Shown piece after piece: positions 8,761 through 19,265 of a stretch of 64,000 nt of DNA (position 1 is its first letter; each line of letters opens with the position of its first letter). Source of the DNA: Hyphomicrobiales bacterium (GTDB taxonomy: Bacteria; Pseudomonadota; Alphaproteobacteria; Rhizobiales; Beijerinckiaceae); assembly GCA_027483505.1 (NCBI GenBank), contig JAIXUP010000055.1, positions 46,918 through 110,917 on the forward strand. The letters are read 5' to 3'. The notes under the pieces were generated by a model that saw nothing but the letters and a program-made list of their open reading frames with translations, was not told the origin of the DNA and searched no databases. The position numbers and the translations under genes were made by a program.

Positions 8761-10596
8761 ATGAGTCTCATGAGCAAATTCGGCCTTTCCCAAGCCGACC
8801 TCGAAACTCGGTCAATCAGGCAAGCACTGGCGGTGATCGAATTTGACACCTCGGGCATGATTCTTTCAGCCAACGAGATGTTCCTGAACGTGGTCGGCTA
8901 CCGACCAGAAGAGATCGTCGGCAAACATCATTCAATGTTCGTCAGCACGACGGAACGCGAGACAGCAGCTTACGGTGAGTTCTGGAAGCAACTGGCGGCC
9001 GGCGAGGCGAAGCAGGCCGAGTTCCTGCGCCACGGAAAAGATGGCGTCCCCCGTTGGCTGCAAGCGACCTATACGCCGATCAAGGACCGCGGCGGCAGCG
9101 TCATCAGGATTGTCAAGTTTGCCACTGACATCACCAAGCAGAAGAATGCGCGAGCCGAGACGGAGGGCCAACTGGCGGCCATCAACAAGTCGCAGGCAGT
9201 GATCGAATTCGATCTGACGGGACATATCTTGAATGCGAATGCGAATTTCCTTGCGGTCACAGGATATCAGCTGAGCGAAATACTGGGCCAGCACCATCGG
9301 ATGTTCGTTACCGAGGAAACAAAGAAGGACCCGGCCTATCGGGCGTTCTGGGACAACCTCGGGCGCGGGAACTTTGCAGAGGGCCAGTACCAGCGCATTG
9401 GCAAAGGAGGCAATTCCATCTGGATCCAGGCCACTTACAACCCAATCATCGACGCTTTGGGCAAGCCACAGAAGATCGTCAAATACGCCTCCGACATCAC
9501 AGCCTCAAAGGAGGCTGACGCAAAGGTCAAATATGTTATCGATGAGGTTCGGAGAGCCGTTCAGGCAACAGCCGAAAAGGATCTGACCTACAAGATCAAT
9601 GTTGACGGCCTGACTGGTGACATGATTGATCTGTGCAACAATTTCAACGGACTGATAGACAGTTTCGCGAGTGTTACCGAAACGATTGCCGGCATAACGC
9701 TCAACATTGAAGTGTCAGCGCGCGAAATCTCGATGGGGTCGGAGGATCTTTCAAAGCGCACCGAAGAGCAGGCAGCCTCCCTTGAGGAGACGGCCGCAAC
9801 AACCGAGCAACTGGCCGCTTCCGTCAAGGAAGCCGCTGGAAGCGCGACGCGCGCCGCAACAATCAGTCAGGAAGCGACCGGCGCCGCACGGGCCGGCAGC
9901 GAGATATCCGGCAAGGCCATTGCCGCGATGGAGCGCATCGAGACGACGTCGCAGAAGATTTCCGAAACCATCCGCATCATCGACGACATTGCGTTCCAGA
10001 CCAATCTCCTGGCTCTCAATGCTGCAGTGGAAGCGGCACGGGCAGGCGAAGCGGGCAAAGGCTTCGCGATCGTATCCTCGGAAGTCCGCGCGCTCGCGCA
10101 GCGTTCAAGCCAGGCAGCCAAAGATATCTTCGAGCTTATCTCAGCGTCCAATACCGAGGTCGCGGAGGGCGTGCGTTTGGTGCGCAGTTCCGGAAATTCC
10201 CTGCACAACATCTACGAAGCAACAGAACGCGTCGCTGCCACGATCAACGACATCTCTTCCGCCTCCAATGAACAGGCCTGCGGAATTGAAGAGATGAGCC
10301 AGACCGTGGCCCGTCTTGACATCATGACCCAGGCCAATGCCGCGCTATCCGAGGAAACCGCAGCGTCGACCAATCAGATGGCCCAGCGCATCGCTGAACT
10401 GAATGCCCTTGTCCGCGACTTCAAGACCCGTCAAACCAGTCGTGCGGACAGATTGCAGGCGCTCCATCCTGGCGCAGACAGAGCTTCCTTGAAGTCGCCC
10501 CGCAGCACGTCCGACGGCATGCCGCCGGCAGCGAATGCCTCTTTCAGAAAAGTCGCCAACGCGCCGCGCGGAGCCTCCGGATGGGCCGAGTTCTGA
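8761..10596 (+). CDS. Soluble PAS-PAS methyl-accepting chemotaxis protein
   Basis: A 611-residue chemoreceptor with no membrane segment. Two PAS domains are in tandem (about 18-125 and 142-245), each with the LxxNxxFLxVxGY and KIVKY/RIVKF pattern seen in Aer-like receptors. A linker region (250-310) leads to the methylation helices and the highly conserved hairpin tip around residues 405-455 (DIAFQTNLLALNAAVEAARA), which binds CheA/CheW. The protein ends in GWAEF, matching the xWxxF pentapeptide that tethers CheR and CheB. It likely senses redox or an internal signal through a PAS cofactor. No other chemotaxis genes are near. Its DNA looks less GC-rich than its neighbours, which hints at separate origin. 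Confidence 0.93.
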   Translation: MSLMSKFGLSQADLETRSIRQALAVIEFDTSGMILSANEMFLNVVGYRPEEIVGKHHSMFVSTTERETAAYGEFWKQLAAGEAKQAEFLRHGKDGVPRWLQATYTPIKDRGGSVIRIVKFATDITKQKNARAETEGQLAAINKSQAVIEFDLTGHILNANANFLAVTGYQLSEILGQHHRMFVTEETKKDPAYRAFWDNLGRGNFAEGQYQRIGKGGNSIWIQATYNPIIDALGKPQKIVKYASDITASKEADAKVKYVIDEVRRAVQATAEKDLTYKINVDGLTGDMIDLCNNFNGLIDSFASVTETIAGITLNIEVSAREISMGSEDLSKRTEEQAASLEETAATTEQLAASVKEAAGSATRAATISQEATGAARAGSEISGKAIAAMERIETTSQKISETIRIIDDIAFQTNLLALNAAVEAARAGEAGKGFAIVSSEVRALAQRSSQAAKDIFELISASNTEVAEGVRLVRSSGNSLHNIYEATERVAATINDISSASNEQACGIEEMSQTVARLDIMTQANAALSEETAASTNQMAQRIAELNALVRDFKTRQTSRADRLQALHPGADRASLKSPRSTSDGMPPAANASFRKVANAPRGASGWAEF

Positions 10597-10646
10597 GGTC
10601 GCGGCGAACGACCCACCGCTGAAAGCGCCGATGATCCGCAGGATCT

Positions 10647-10719
10647 GGAAGGGCATCCATCTCAGGGACCCTGCCGTTGTGGGCCCCCTTCCTGGCCCTT
10701 TCGGTCGCCGGGGATGACA
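10647..10719 (+). repeat. Intergenic repeat family A, copy 2
   Basis: A 73-bp element from GGAAGGGCATCC to CGCCGGGGATGACA, aligning end to end with 2825-2898. It lies between the chemoreceptor and pccB. Confidence 0.55.
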
Positions 10720-10842
10720 TAGCTCCCGGTCATTGCATGCGCATCTGCGCAAATGCCCCTCGCCCATCGGCCTATGGCGCGGCGGCGGCAAGGACGCTAA
10801 CAGTCTGCACGGACAAGTGGCTGCCTGCCGGAGACCCGCCCC

Positions 10843-12369
10843 ATGAAAGACATGCTTGACCAGCTTGAGGCCCGCCGCCAGATCGCACGGAAGGGTGGCG
10901 GCGATGCCCGCATCGCGGCGCAGCACAAGCGCGGCAAGCTGACGGCGCGGGAGCGGATCGACCTCTTGCTGGACAGCGGTAGCTTCGAGGAATTCGATAT
11001 GTTCGTGCAGCATCGCTGCACCGATTTCGGCATGGAGAAACAGAAGGTGCCCGGCGACGGTGTCGTCACCGGCTGGGGCACGGTCAATGGCCGCACGGTG
11101 TTCGTCTATGCCAAGGATTTCACCGTCTTCGGGGGCTCGTTGTCGGAGACGCATGCCCAGAAGATCATGAAGATCCAGGACATGGCGCTGAAGATGCGCG
11201 CCCCCATCATCGGGCTGATTGATTCTGGCGGCGCGCGCATCCAGGAGGGCGTGGCCTCGCTTGGGGGCTTCGCCGAGGTGTTCAAGCGCAATGTGCAGGC
11301 CTCGGGCGTGATCCCGCAGATCAGCGTCATCATGGGACCGTGCGCGGGCGGCGATGTCTATTCGCCGGCGATGACCGACTTCATCTTCATGGTGCGCGAC
11401 ACCTCCTACATGTTCGTGACCGGGCCGGATGTGGTGAAAACCGTGACCAACGAGACGGTGACTGCCGAGGAACTGGGCGGTGCGAAGGTGCACACCACCA
11501 GATCCTCGATTGCGGATGCGGCCTTCGACAATGACGTGGAGGCGCTGCTCCAGGTGCGCCGGCTGATCGACTACCTGCCGGCCAACAACCAGGCTGGCTC
11601 GCCCGAGTTGCCGAGCTTTGACGTGCCTGACCGGGTCGACATGAGTCTTGACACCTTGATTCCGGACAGCGCCACAAAGCCTTATGATATCAGGGAATTG
11701 ATCCTGAAGACCGTCGATGAGGGCGACTTCTTCGAAATCCAGGAAGCTTTCGCGCGCAACATCATCACCGGCTTCGGCCGCATGGAAGGCCGCACGGTCG
11801 GTTTCGTCGCCAACCAGCCGATGGTGCTCGCAGGCGTGCTGGATTCAGATGCTTCACGCAAGGCGGCGCGCTTCGTGCGCTTCTGCAACGCCTTCGACAT
11901 CCCGATCGTGACCTTCGTCGATGTGCCGGGCTTCCTGCCGGGCACAGCGCAGGAGTATGGCGGGCTGATCAAGCACGGCGCCAAGCTGCTTTTCGCCTAT
12001 TCCCAATGCACGGTGCCGCTGGTGACGATCATCACGCGCAAGGCCTATGGCGGGGCCTATGACGTGATGGCCTCCAAGCATATCGGCGCGGACGTGAACT
12101 ACGCCTGGCCAACGGCGCAGATCGCCGTGATGGGCGCGAAGGGCGCGGTCGAGATCATCTTCCGCGGCGGCGACGCCGAGACCATCGCGGCGCAGACCAA
12201 GGCCTATGAAGACCGTTTCATGAGCCCGTTCGTGGCCGCCGAGCGCGGCTACATCGACGAGGTGATCATGCCGCATTCCACCCGCCGCCGCGTGGCCCGC
12301 GCGCTGGCGATGCTGCGCACCAAGCAGACCGAAGCGCCGTGGCGCAAGCACGACAACATTCCGCTTTAG
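10843..12369 (+). CDS. pccB: Propionyl-CoA carboxylase beta subunit (carboxyltransferase)
   Basis: A 508-residue acyl-CoA carboxylase beta subunit. It has the two crotonase-fold halves: the first with [13 protein letters not shown] and [16 protein letters not shown] (acyl-CoA/carboxybiotin oxyanion site), the second with [17 protein letters not shown] and [16 protein letters not shown]. The C-terminus, [10 protein letters not shown], is typical of PccB. It transfers carboxyl from carboxybiotin on the alpha subunit to propionyl-CoA, giving methylmalonyl-CoA. The biotin-carrying alpha subunit and the mutase are not in this window. The start ATG 10843 has GGAG at 10830-10833. Substrate preference for propionyl-CoA is from overall similarity. 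Confidence 0.93.
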   Translation: MKDMLDQLEARRQIARKGGGDARIAAQHKRGKLTARERIDLLLDSGSFEEFDMFVQHRCTDFGMEKQKVPGDGVVTGWGTVNGRTVFVYAKDFTVFGGSLSETHAQKIMKIQDMALKMRAPIIGLIDSGGARIQEGVASLGGFAEVFKRNVQASGVIPQISVIMGPCAGGDVYSPAMTDFIFMVRDTSYMFVTGPDVVKTVTNETVTAEELGGAKVHTTRSSIADAAFDNDVEALLQVRRLIDYLPANNQAGSPELPSFDVPDRVDMSLDTLIPDSATKPYDIRELILKTVDEGDFFEIQEAFARNIITGFGRMEGRTVGFVANQPMVLAGVLDSDASRKAARFVRFCNAFDIPIVTFVDVPGFLPGTAQEYGGLIKHGAKLLFAYSQCTVPLVTIITRKAYGGAYDVMASKHIGADVNYAWPTAQIAVMGAKGAVEIIFRGGDAETIAAQTKAYEDRFMSPFVAAERGYIDEVIMPHSTRRRVARALAMLRTKQTEAPWRKHDNIPL

Positions 12370-12429
12370 GCGACATTTGGCTGCGCCCAGGGACTCGACG
12401 ATTCCGTGCGCAAAGCGTATGCGCGAGGG

Positions 12430-13572
12430 ATGAAGCTGATCACCACCACGGCGGAGCTGACCGCCGTCTGCGACCGCCTCGCCGCTCACCCGTTCGTGAC
12501 CATCGACACGGAGTTCCTGCGCGATTCGACCTACTATCCGAAGCTGTGCCTGCTGCAGATGGCCTCACCGGATGAGGGCGTGCTGGTTGACCCGCTGGTG
12601 GACGGGCTCGATCTGGCGCCCTTCTTCGCGCTGATGGCCAACACCGCCGTCGTCAAGGTCTTCCACGCCGCACGGCAGGATCTCGAAATCGTCTGGAACC
12701 TCGGGCGGATGTTGCCGAAGCCGCTGTTCGACACCCAGATCGCCGCCATGGTCTGCGGTTATGGCGACTCCGTGGGTTACGAGCAACTCGCCAACGATCT
12801 TGCCAAGGCACGGATCGACAAGTCCTCGCGCTTCACCGACTGGTCGCGCCGCCCGCTGAGCGAAGCGCAACTGAGCTACGCGCTATCGGACGTGACGCAT
12901 TTGCGCGACATCTACCTTGCGCTCAAGGCCGACCTCGAGGCCACGGGCCGCACCGAATGGCTGGTCGAGGAAATGGCGGTGCTCAACCACCCAGGCACCT
13001 ATGAGACGCAGCCGCGCGATGCCTGGCTGAGACTGAAGGGCCGGGTGCGCAAGCCGCGCGAGGTGGCGCTGCTGATGGAACTCGCCGCCTGGCGCGAGAG
13101 CGAGGCACAGACCAAGGACGTGCCGCGCGGGCGCATCCTCAAGGACGACGCGCTGATGGACATCGTGCAGCGCGCGCCGCGCGAGCCCGAGGCCCTGTCG
13201 GACCTGCGCTCCCTGCCACGCGGCTTCGAGCGCTCGCGCTCGGGGACCGAGGTGCTGGAGGCGGTCGAGCGGGCGCTCAACATCGATCCGAAGACCCTGC
13301 CCCGCATGGACCGCGAACACAGAAGCGGCGGCAACGGCGCGGTGCTGGACCTGATGAAGGTGCTGCTGAAGGCCGTGTCCGATGCCGAGCGCGTCGCACC
13401 CAAGATCATCGCAACCATGGACGATCTCGAAGCCATCGCCAATGATGACGAAGCAGATGTGCCCGCGCTCAAGGGCTGGCGGCGTACCCTGTTCGGCGAA
13501 AAGGCGCTTGCGCTGAAAGCCGGACAACTCAGCCTGCGCATGCGCGGCGGCAGGGTCAGCGTCGAGGCGTGA
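12430..13572 (+). CDS. rnd: Ribonuclease D
   Basis: A 3'-5' exoribonuclease of the DEDDy family, 380 aa, acting in tRNA 3' maturation. The motifs are TIDTEFLRD (Exo I), [15 protein letters not shown] (Exo II) and [13 protein letters not shown] (Exo III with the Tyr). Two HRDC-like helical regions follow, one around [14 protein letters not shown] and a more diverged C-terminal one. ATG 12430 ([14 protein letters not shown]) fits the family N-terminus; an in-frame GTG at 12406 would add eight residues. It is 60 bases downstream of pccB and convergent with ppx. In related genomes rnd sits beside aspS; here the acylase, kelch, receptor and pccB genes lie between them. Confidence 0.95.
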   Translation: MKLITTTAELTAVCDRLAAHPFVTIDTEFLRDSTYYPKLCLLQMASPDEGVLVDPLVDGLDLAPFFALMANTAVVKVFHAARQDLEIVWNLGRMLPKPLFDTQIAAMVCGYGDSVGYEQLANDLAKARIDKSSRFTDWSRRPLSEAQLSYALSDVTHLRDIYLALKADLEATGRTEWLVEEMAVLNHPGTYETQPRDAWLRLKGRVRKPREVALLMELAAWRESEAQTKDVPRGRILKDDALMDIVQRAPREPEALSDLRSLPRGFERSRSGTEVLEAVERALNIDPKTLPRMDREHRSGGNGAVLDLMKVLLKAVSDAERVAPKIIATMDDLEAIANDDEADVPALKGWRRTLFGEKALALKAGQLSLRMRGGRVSVEA

Positions 13573-13580
13573 GGCTGCTG

Positions 13581-13617
13581 TCAGTTGCCACCCGCCCTCA
13601 TGGCGGATAACACCTGA
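13581..13617. terminator. Weak hairpin between convergent rnd and ppx
   Basis: CCGCC (13592-13596) pairs with GGCGG (13602-13606) across a five-base loop, and TCAG (13581-13584) with CTGA (13614-13617) outside it. There is no T-run, so intrinsic termination is doubtful. Confidence 0.25.
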
Positions 13618-13627
13618 CGGCGCTGAT

Positions 13628-15151
13628 TCAGTCCTTCACGACAATGCTCGAATCCCGACCAAGGAGCTTGGCAAGCTGCTTGAGCCTCCCGGCCACGCGG
13701 TCGCTGGCGAGGGACTGCAAGGCTGCGGGGACGGTGAGCACGACGCGCTTGTCGGTTGCGCTGAGCCCCATGCGCGGCAAGAGCCCGTTCATCGCGCCTG
13801 ACAGCAGGTAGGCGACGCGCAGGACAGCCCCGAGCAGCCGCGCGCGGTCAAGCAGACGCGGGGTCATCAGTTCGCGCAGGCGCAGCGAGATGCCTTCATC
13901 CTTCAAGCCGGCATAGCGGTAGAACACGGCGAGCGCGAGGTAGGCGCGCGCCGGATGGTCGAGGCCTATGAAGGCGGCGTGGGCGATGACGTTGAGGCTC
14001 TGCTCACCGCGATAGTCCGGATGGGCCCGCCAGCCGATGTCCGCCAGCAGGCAGGCGGCGCGGCGCAGGCGGCGCTCGTCGGGCGTCTCGTCGAGATGAA
14101 CCGAGTCGAAGAAGCGGTCGACCAGCGCGATGAGGTCCGCCGCGTGGGCCGGGTCGCGCGAGCGCAAGACGTTGTAGTCCTCGGCCGCGCGCAACAGTGG
14201 ATCGGCCTCCCGCTCCTGCGGATCGAGTTGCTCCAGCAGCAGCCCTTCGCGCACGCCCTGGGCCGAAATCACCACGGCCTTGGGCTTACCGCGCTTGATC
14301 AGGTGATCGAGGACCAGCGCGCCATAGGCCAGCAGCGGACGCCGGGCCGAAGAAACCGCATCGATGGAATCGAGGATGTCGGCGTCGACGCGCTCGACCA
14401 TCCGGACGAAATCGGCCACGTCGCGCGTCGGCACAGTGTAGCCATGCATCACGCTCAGCGGATAATGGGCCTGCCGCTGGTGCAGTTTGGCGAGCGCACG
14501 CCAGGTTCCGCCGACGGCATAGAAATAGCGGCCGCGCATCGCCTCGACCTGCGGCAGCCTCTCCAGTTCGTCCTTGACAATCTTTTCCGCCACCCTGAGT
14601 GAGCCGCCGGAGCGGTCCTGCAGGGCGAGGCCGCCGAGCGGGACGCTGACCCCCTGCCCGACCCGCGAGCCCTCGACGCCGACCAGTTCGAGAGAGCCGC
14701 CGCCAAGGTCGCCGACGATGCCGTCGGGGCTGGCGAAGCCCGAAATGACGCCGAGCGCCGAGAGGAAGGCCTCACGGTCGCCGGAAATCAGTTCGATCGG
14801 CCGGGCGCAGATGCGCTCCGCCTCGGCGATGAAGGTTGGCCCGTTACGGGCATAGCGTGCTGCGGCGGTGGCGATCACACGGACATCGGTGACGTCCATC
14901 GCCTCCCACAGGATGCGGAAGCGCTGCAATGCGCCAAGTGCCTTGCTGACGGCGTCGGCGGCCAGTTCGCCTGTCGAAGTGACGCCGCGGCCCAGCCCGG
15001 CCATTTCCTTCTCGTTGAAGATAGGCGTCGGAGAGCGCGAGAGGTTCTCGTAGACGACAAGCCGGACCGAGTTGGAGCCGATGTCGACGATGGCGACAGG
15101 AGAGCCGATCGCCAGCCGCCCGTGAGCGGCCTGCGGATCGTGGTCACCCAC
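13628..15151 (-). CDS. ppx: Exopolyphosphatase, Ppx/GppA family
   Basis: About 507 aa. The N-terminal actin-like ASKHA phosphatase domain starts with [17 protein letters not shown] and carries DLGGGSLEL (phosphate loop). A helical HD-like C-terminal domain (about 310-500) includes [15 protein letters not shown]. It releases phosphate from polyphosphate ends or removes the 5' phosphate of pppGpp. The start is uncertain: GTG 15151 overlaps the ppk stop by eight bases, GTG 15199 would overlap by 56, and neither has a good Shine-Dalgarno. It is translationally coupled to ppk, so synthesis and breakdown of polyphosphate are in one operon. Confidence 0.92.
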   Translation of the reverse strand: MGDHDPQAAHGRLAIGSPVAIVDIGSNSVRLVVYENLSRSPTPIFNEKEMAGLGRGVTSTGELAADAVSKALGALQRFRILWEAMDVTDVRVIATAAARYARNGPTFIAEAERICARPIELISGDREAFLSALGVISGFASPDGIVGDLGGGSLELVGVEGSRVGQGVSVPLGGLALQDRSGGSLRVAEKIVKDELERLPQVEAMRGRYFYAVGGTWRALAKLHQRQAHYPLSVMHGYTVPTRDVADFVRMVERVDADILDSIDAVSSARRPLLAYGALVLDHLIKRGKPKAVVISAQGVREGLLLEQLDPQEREADPLLRAAEDYNVLRSRDPAHAADLIALVDRFFDSVHLDETPDERRLRRAACLLADIGWRAHPDYRGEQSLNVIAHAAFIGLDHPARAYLALAVFYRYAGLKDEGISLRLRELMTPRLLDRARLLGAVLRVAYLLSGAMNGLLPRMGLSATDKRVVLTVPAALQSLASDRVAGRLKQLAKLLGRDSSIVVKD

Positions 15152-17441
15152 CCCGGCGGGCGAGGATGAGGGGGCTGGAAAGAGCAAGTGATTTCCCACG
15201 TCCGGACAAACTGGGGTTTGTCATGAAGTACTTGTGCGCATTGAAAGGCGCCTCGCCCTTCGCCGCGACAATGCGTTGAGACGAGCCATCAGGCAAGATG
15301 CGCCAGCTCTGTTCGTTGTCGAGAAGATTGGCCATCAGGATCTGGTCGAGGATCTGCTGGTGCACCGTCGGGTTGGTGATCGGCATCAGGGTCTCGACCC
15401 GGCGGTCGAGATTGCGCGGCATCAGGTCGGCCGAGGAGATGTAAAGATGCGCCTTCGCATGCGGCAGGCCATGGCCGTTGCCGAAGGCGTAGATGCGGCC
15501 ATGTTCCAGAAAGCGGCCGACGATCGACTTGACGCGGATGTTCTGGCTCATGCCTTCGACGCCGGGCCTGAGGCAGCAAATTCCGCGCACCACAAAGTCG
15601 ATCTGCACGCCGGCGCTGCTCGCTTCGTAGAGCGCGTCGATGATGACCGGATCAACGAGGCTGTTGCATTTTCCCCAGATCGCTGCGGGGCGGCCGGCCT
15701 TCGCGTGCTCGATTTCCTCGCGGATGTGCTGGAGCAGCCGCTTTTTGGCGGTCAGCGGCGAAACCGCCATGACCTCCAGTTCCTGCGGTTCGGCATAACC
15801 GGAGATGTAGTTGAAGATGCGGGCCACATCGCGCCCGATCACCGGGTCGGCGGTGAAGAAAGACACGTCGGTGTAAACCCGTGCGGTGATCGGATGGTAG
15901 TTGCCGGTCCCGACATGGCAATAGGTGACGAGCTGCGTGCCCTCGCGGCGGACGACAAGGGAAAGCTTGGCGTGGGTCTTCAGCTCGATGAAGCCATAGA
16001 CAACCTGCACGCCGGCGCGCTCCAGATCCTTGGCCCAGCGGATATTGGCCTCCTCGTCGAAGCGGGCCTTGAGCTCGACCAGCGCGGTGACAGATTTCCC
16101 GGCCTCTGCCGCCTCGGCCAGCGCCTTGACGATGGGGCTGTCCGATGAGGTGCGGTAAAGCGTCTGCTTGATAGCGACGACGTGAGGATCGCGCGCGGCC
16201 TGCTGCAGATACTGCACCACCACGTCGAAGGATTCGTAGGGGTGATGCACCACGATGTCCTTGCGCCGGATCGCTGCGAAGCAGTCGCCGCCATGTTCGC
16301 GGATGCGCTCGGGAAAGCGCGCCTCATAGCGCTTGAACTTGAGCGACGGCCGGTCGACGCCGACAAGCTGGGACAATTCGTTCAGCCCGATCATGCCTTC
16401 GATGGCCACGACCTCCTCGGGCTCGACCTTCAGTTCGCGCACGATCATCGAGCGCAGCCGCGCCGGCATGGAGGCCTGCACCTCAAGCCGGATCACGACG
16501 CCGCGGCGGCGTTGCTTGATCATGCTTTCAAACATGCCGACCAGGTCTTCCGCTTCCTCCTCGATCTCGAGATCGGTGTCGCGCACGACGCGGAAGGAGC
16601 CATGGCCCCGCATGTGGTAGCCTGGGAAGAGCCGGTTGATGAACAGTTCGATCGTGTGCTCCAGCGCGATGAAGCGGTTGGCGCCGATACGGGCCACGTC
16701 GGGCAGTTCGATGAAGCGGTCGAAGCGCGACGGCACGCGGATCAGGGCGTTGAGCGCCCGCCCGTCGCTTTCGCGCACCATGTCGAGCGCGATGGTGAAG
16801 CCGAGATTGGGAATGAACGGAAAGGGATGCGCAGGATCGATGGCGAGCGGGGTCAGCACCGGGAAGACGTAGTTGAGGAAATAATCCTCCAGCCACATCA
16901 TGTCCTGCCGCGAGACCTCGGATGGCTCGACGATGACGATGCCAGCCTTGGCGATGTCGGCCCGCAGGTCGAGCCAGCGCTTCTGCTGGTCAGCCGTCAG
17001 GGCCGTCACGGATTCAGCGATCCTGACCAGTTGCTCGCCCGGTGTCAGGCCATCCTGGCTCGGCGTCGTGATCCCGGCCTTGAGCTGTTCGATCAGCCCG
17101 GAGACGCGGACCATGAAGAACTCGTCGAGGTTGTTGGCCGAGATTGTCAGAAAACGCAGCTGTTCCAGCAGCGGATGATTGCGGTTGGAGGCCTCCTCCA
17201 TCACGCGGCGGTTGAACTGAAGCCAGGACAACTCCCGGTTCATGAAGCGCTGCGGGTCACGCACCCAGGCCGGCGGTCCGCGATGCGCAGGTGCCTTGGC
17301 CGGCGCAGCCCCATCGGTCTTCGTGTTTGCCTTGACCAGCTTGTCGGCCGGGGCGGGCTCAATATGGTCCTGACTGGTCACGGCTGGCGTCCTCTTGCGG
17401 CGGACCACACCTGCAACAGGCTTGTGACGTTCTGAAGACAT
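15144..17441 (-). CDS. ppk1: Polyphosphate kinase 1
   Basis: A 765-residue PPK1. A basic, Pro/Ala-rich leader of about 55 residues precedes the N domain ([19 protein letters not shown]). The two phospholipase-D-like C-terminal domains hold the autophosphorylated His at 490 (ELKTHAKL) and the second conserved His in CHVGTGNYH. It transfers the gamma phosphate of ATP to polyphosphate reversibly, probably at the membrane. It lies 14 bases after hdaA and overlaps ppx, within a leftward operon that begins with the CDP-alcohol transferase. Length is slightly above the usual 690-730 because of the leader. Confidence 0.97.
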   Translation of the reverse strand: MSSERHKPVAGVVRRKRTPAVTSQDHIEPAPADKLVKANTKTDGAAPAKAPAHRGPPAWVRDPQRFMNRELSWLQFNRRVMEEASNRNHPLLEQLRFLTISANNLDEFFMVRVSGLIEQLKAGITTPSQDGLTPGEQLVRIAESVTALTADQQKRWLDLRADIAKAGIVIVEPSEVSRQDMMWLEDYFLNYVFPVLTPLAIDPAHPFPFIPNLGFTIALDMVRESDGRALNALIRVPSRFDRFIELPDVARIGANRFIALEHTIELFINRLFPGYHMRGHGSFRVVRDTDLEIEEEAEDLVGMFESMIKQRRRGVVIRLEVQASMPARLRSMIVRELKVEPEEVVAIEGMIGLNELSQLVGVDRPSLKFKRYEARFPERIREHGGDCFAAIRRKDIVVHHPYESFDVVVQYLQQAARDPHVVAIKQTLYRTSSDSPIVKALAEAAEAGKSVTALVELKARFDEEANIRWAKDLERAGVQVVYGFIELKTHAKLSLVVRREGTQLVTYCHVGTGNYHPITARVYTDVSFFTADPVIGRDVARIFNYISGYAEPQELEVMAVSPLTAKKRLLQHIREEIEHAKAGRPAAIWGKCNSLVDPVIIDALYEASSAGVQIDFVVRGICCLRPGVEGMSQNIRVKSIVGRFLEHGRIYAFGNGHGLPHAKAHLYISSADLMPRNLDRRVETLMPITNPTVHQQILDQILMANLLDNEQSWRILPDGSSQRIVAAKGEAPFNAHKYFMTNPSLSGRGKSLALSSPLILARRGG

Positions 17442-17455
17442 GCGAGCATCTTGCC

Positions 17456-18148
17456 CTATTCAGCCGCCGCTGCAAGGTCGTCGGCATACTGGCAGGCGAA
17501 AACCCGCGTGACACGGCGGCGCCGCTCCAGCGAGGCGCGGTCGATTGCGTTGACCACCGCCCGCGCCTGAGCGAAGGAGCGCGGGATTCGCAGGGCGACG
17601 GCGTCGATCACGCCAGTGTCGACAATCAGTTGCCGGTCGAAGAACAGCTTCACCAGAAGCGCCTTCAGCAGAGCGTCATCCGGCGGCTGTATCCTGACCA
17701 GCGGTGCCAGCCTCAGCCGCGAGAGCAGGTCAGGCGTCCGGATGTTCCACTGATCAGGCTGGGCGCGGGCGGTCAGGACCAGATAGCCGCCGCGGGCGCG
17801 GACCAGATTCATCAGGTGGAAGAGCGCCGCCTCGTCCGGCAGGCCCCGTTCGCAATCCTCGATCACCAGCGCGCCTCCGGACACCAGTTCCGGCACGCGC
17901 TCGGCGGTGACCTCGCCGATACCGACGCGCCAGGCATGGGCGTTCTCGGCCCAGATCGCCGCCAGATGGCTCTTGCCCGACCCCTCCGGGCCGACAAGGA
18001 CGAGAACGGGGTCCGGCCAGGCGGGCCAGTTCTCCAGAACCGAATAGGCCTCCTCGTTCGACGCGCCGACGAGGAAATCCTCGATGCCGTAGCGCGGGGC
18101 TCCGGCCAGATCAAACGCCAGCTGCGTCGCGCGCCTGCCTTCACTCAC
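17456..18148 (-). CDS. hdaA: DnaA-related regulatory inactivator HdaA
   Basis: A 230-residue AAA+ protein with only the DnaA domain III part. The start is GTG 18148, overlapping the AI-2E stop by eight bases, with GGAGAACGAGG upstream. Residues 9-14, QLAFDL, match the beta-clamp binding hexapeptide of Hda proteins. Walker A is GPEGSGKS (53-60) and the Walker B-like strand is ALVIEDCER. The C-terminal lid ([21 protein letters not shown]) is present; the DNA-binding domain IV is absent. In Caulobacter and relatives HdaA with the clamp stimulates ATP hydrolysis on DnaA and limits replication initiation. Close linkage to ppk is typical of this order. Confidence 0.92.
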   Translation of the reverse strand: MSEGRRATQLAFDLAGAPRYGIEDFLVGASNEEAYSVLENWPAWPDPVLVLVGPEGSGKSHLAAIWAENAHAWRVGIGEVTAERVPELVSGGALVIEDCERGLPDEAALFHLMNLVRARGGYLVLTARAQPDQWNIRTPDLLSRLRLAPLVRIQPPDDALLKALLVKLFFDRQLIVDTGVIDAVALRIPRSFAQARAVVNAIDRASLERRRRVTRVFACQYADDLAAAAE

Positions 18149-19232
18149 CCTCGTTCTCCAGCCTGCGCACCTGCTCGCCGCTGTACAGCGGACTGGCGAG
18201 GTACTGCGTGAGCGCGAACCGCGCGAGAACGCCGGCGATGGCCGCGAGCGGAACGGCCAGCAACAGCCCCAGGAAACCGAAGAACGAGCCGAAGGCCACG
18301 AGCGCAAACATCAGCCAGACCGGATGCAGGCCGACCGCCTCCCCGACCAGCTTGGGCGCGAGGATGTTGCCCTCGAAGAACTGGCCGGAGGCGAAGATGG
18401 CGAAGGCGATCAGCGGCATCTTCCAATCGGGCCAGAACTGCACCAGCGCCACGCCGACAGCCAACAGCAGGCCGGTGATCGACCCGACATAAGGGATGAA
18501 ACTCAGAAAGCCCGAGACCATGCCGATCAGAACGCCGAAATTGAGCCCCATCGCCCACAGGCCGATCGCATAGTACGAACCCAGGAGAAAGCAGACGAGC
18601 GACTGGCCCCGGATGAAGCCGGAAATGGCGAAATCCATCTGGGCCGCGAGGCCGCGGATCGTGTCGCGGTGCCGAACGGGCAGCCAGCGGTCGACCGTCG
18701 CGATCATCTTGTCCCAGTCCGCCAGGAGATAGAAGGCAACCACAGGCGTGATCACGAGCAGCGAAACGAGGCTGGCAATCGCCTGGCCGCCGGCAAGCGC
18801 CGACTGCCCGACCTTCGTTGCCCAGGCCGCAGCCTGGCCCGCGAAGTCACTGACGATCTTCTGGGTGTCGCCAAGCCCGCCGCCAAGCCCCAGCCGCTCG
18901 AGCAGCGGCCCGCCACGTTCCGCCGCGATCGCCTGCAGTTGCGAGACGTAGTTCGGCAGGCGCGCCACGAAGACCGACAACTGCTGCGCCAGAACGGGCA
19001 CGAGCAGAACAAGTGCGAGGATGAAAAAGAGGATGAAGAGTGACAGGATCGCGATCGTCGCCACGAGACGGCTTGCGCCCCACTTCTCCATCCGGTTCGC
19101 CAGCGGATCGAGCAGATAGGCCAGAACGAGGCCGGCGACGAATGGCAGCAGCACATCGCCCAGCACATACAGCACGACCGCAAAAGCGAGCGCTGACAAG
19201 AGCCAGAAGCCAAGCTGTCTTTGCAATGTCAT
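18141..19232 (-). CDS. AI-2E family (PerM-type) membrane protein
   Basis: A 363-residue inner-membrane protein. Hydrophobic stretches include LLSALAFAVVLYVLGDVLLPFVAGLVLAYL-type segments at the N-terminus and a cluster at 200-345, giving about seven or eight spans; the LDP motif (AYLLDPLANRMEKWG) near residue 45 is conserved in the family. Members are proposed permeases, some linked to AI-2 export or Na+/H+ exchange; substrate unknown here. It lies 33 bases after the CDP-alcohol transferase and overlaps hdaA by eight bases, so it is in the middle of the operon. Confidence 0.88.
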   Translation of the reverse strand: MTLQRQLGFWLLSALAFAVVLYVLGDVLLPFVAGLVLAYLLDPLANRMEKWGASRLVATIAILSLFILFFILALVLLVPVLAQQLSVFVARLPNYVSQLQAIAAERGGPLLERLGLGGGLGDTQKIVSDFAGQAAAWATKVGQSALAGGQAIASLVSLLVITPVVAFYLLADWDKMIATVDRWLPVRHRDTIRGLAAQMDFAISGFIRGQSLVCFLLGSYYAIGLWAMGLNFGVLIGMVSGFLSFIPYVGSITGLLLAVGVALVQFWPDWKMPLIAFAIFASGQFFEGNILAPKLVGEAVGLHPVWLMFALVAFGSFFGFLGLLLAVPLAAIAGVLARFALTQYLASPLYSGEQVRRLENEGE

Positions 19233-19265
19233 TCAGGCACTCCAATGCCGGCCCCGGCGCGGCGG

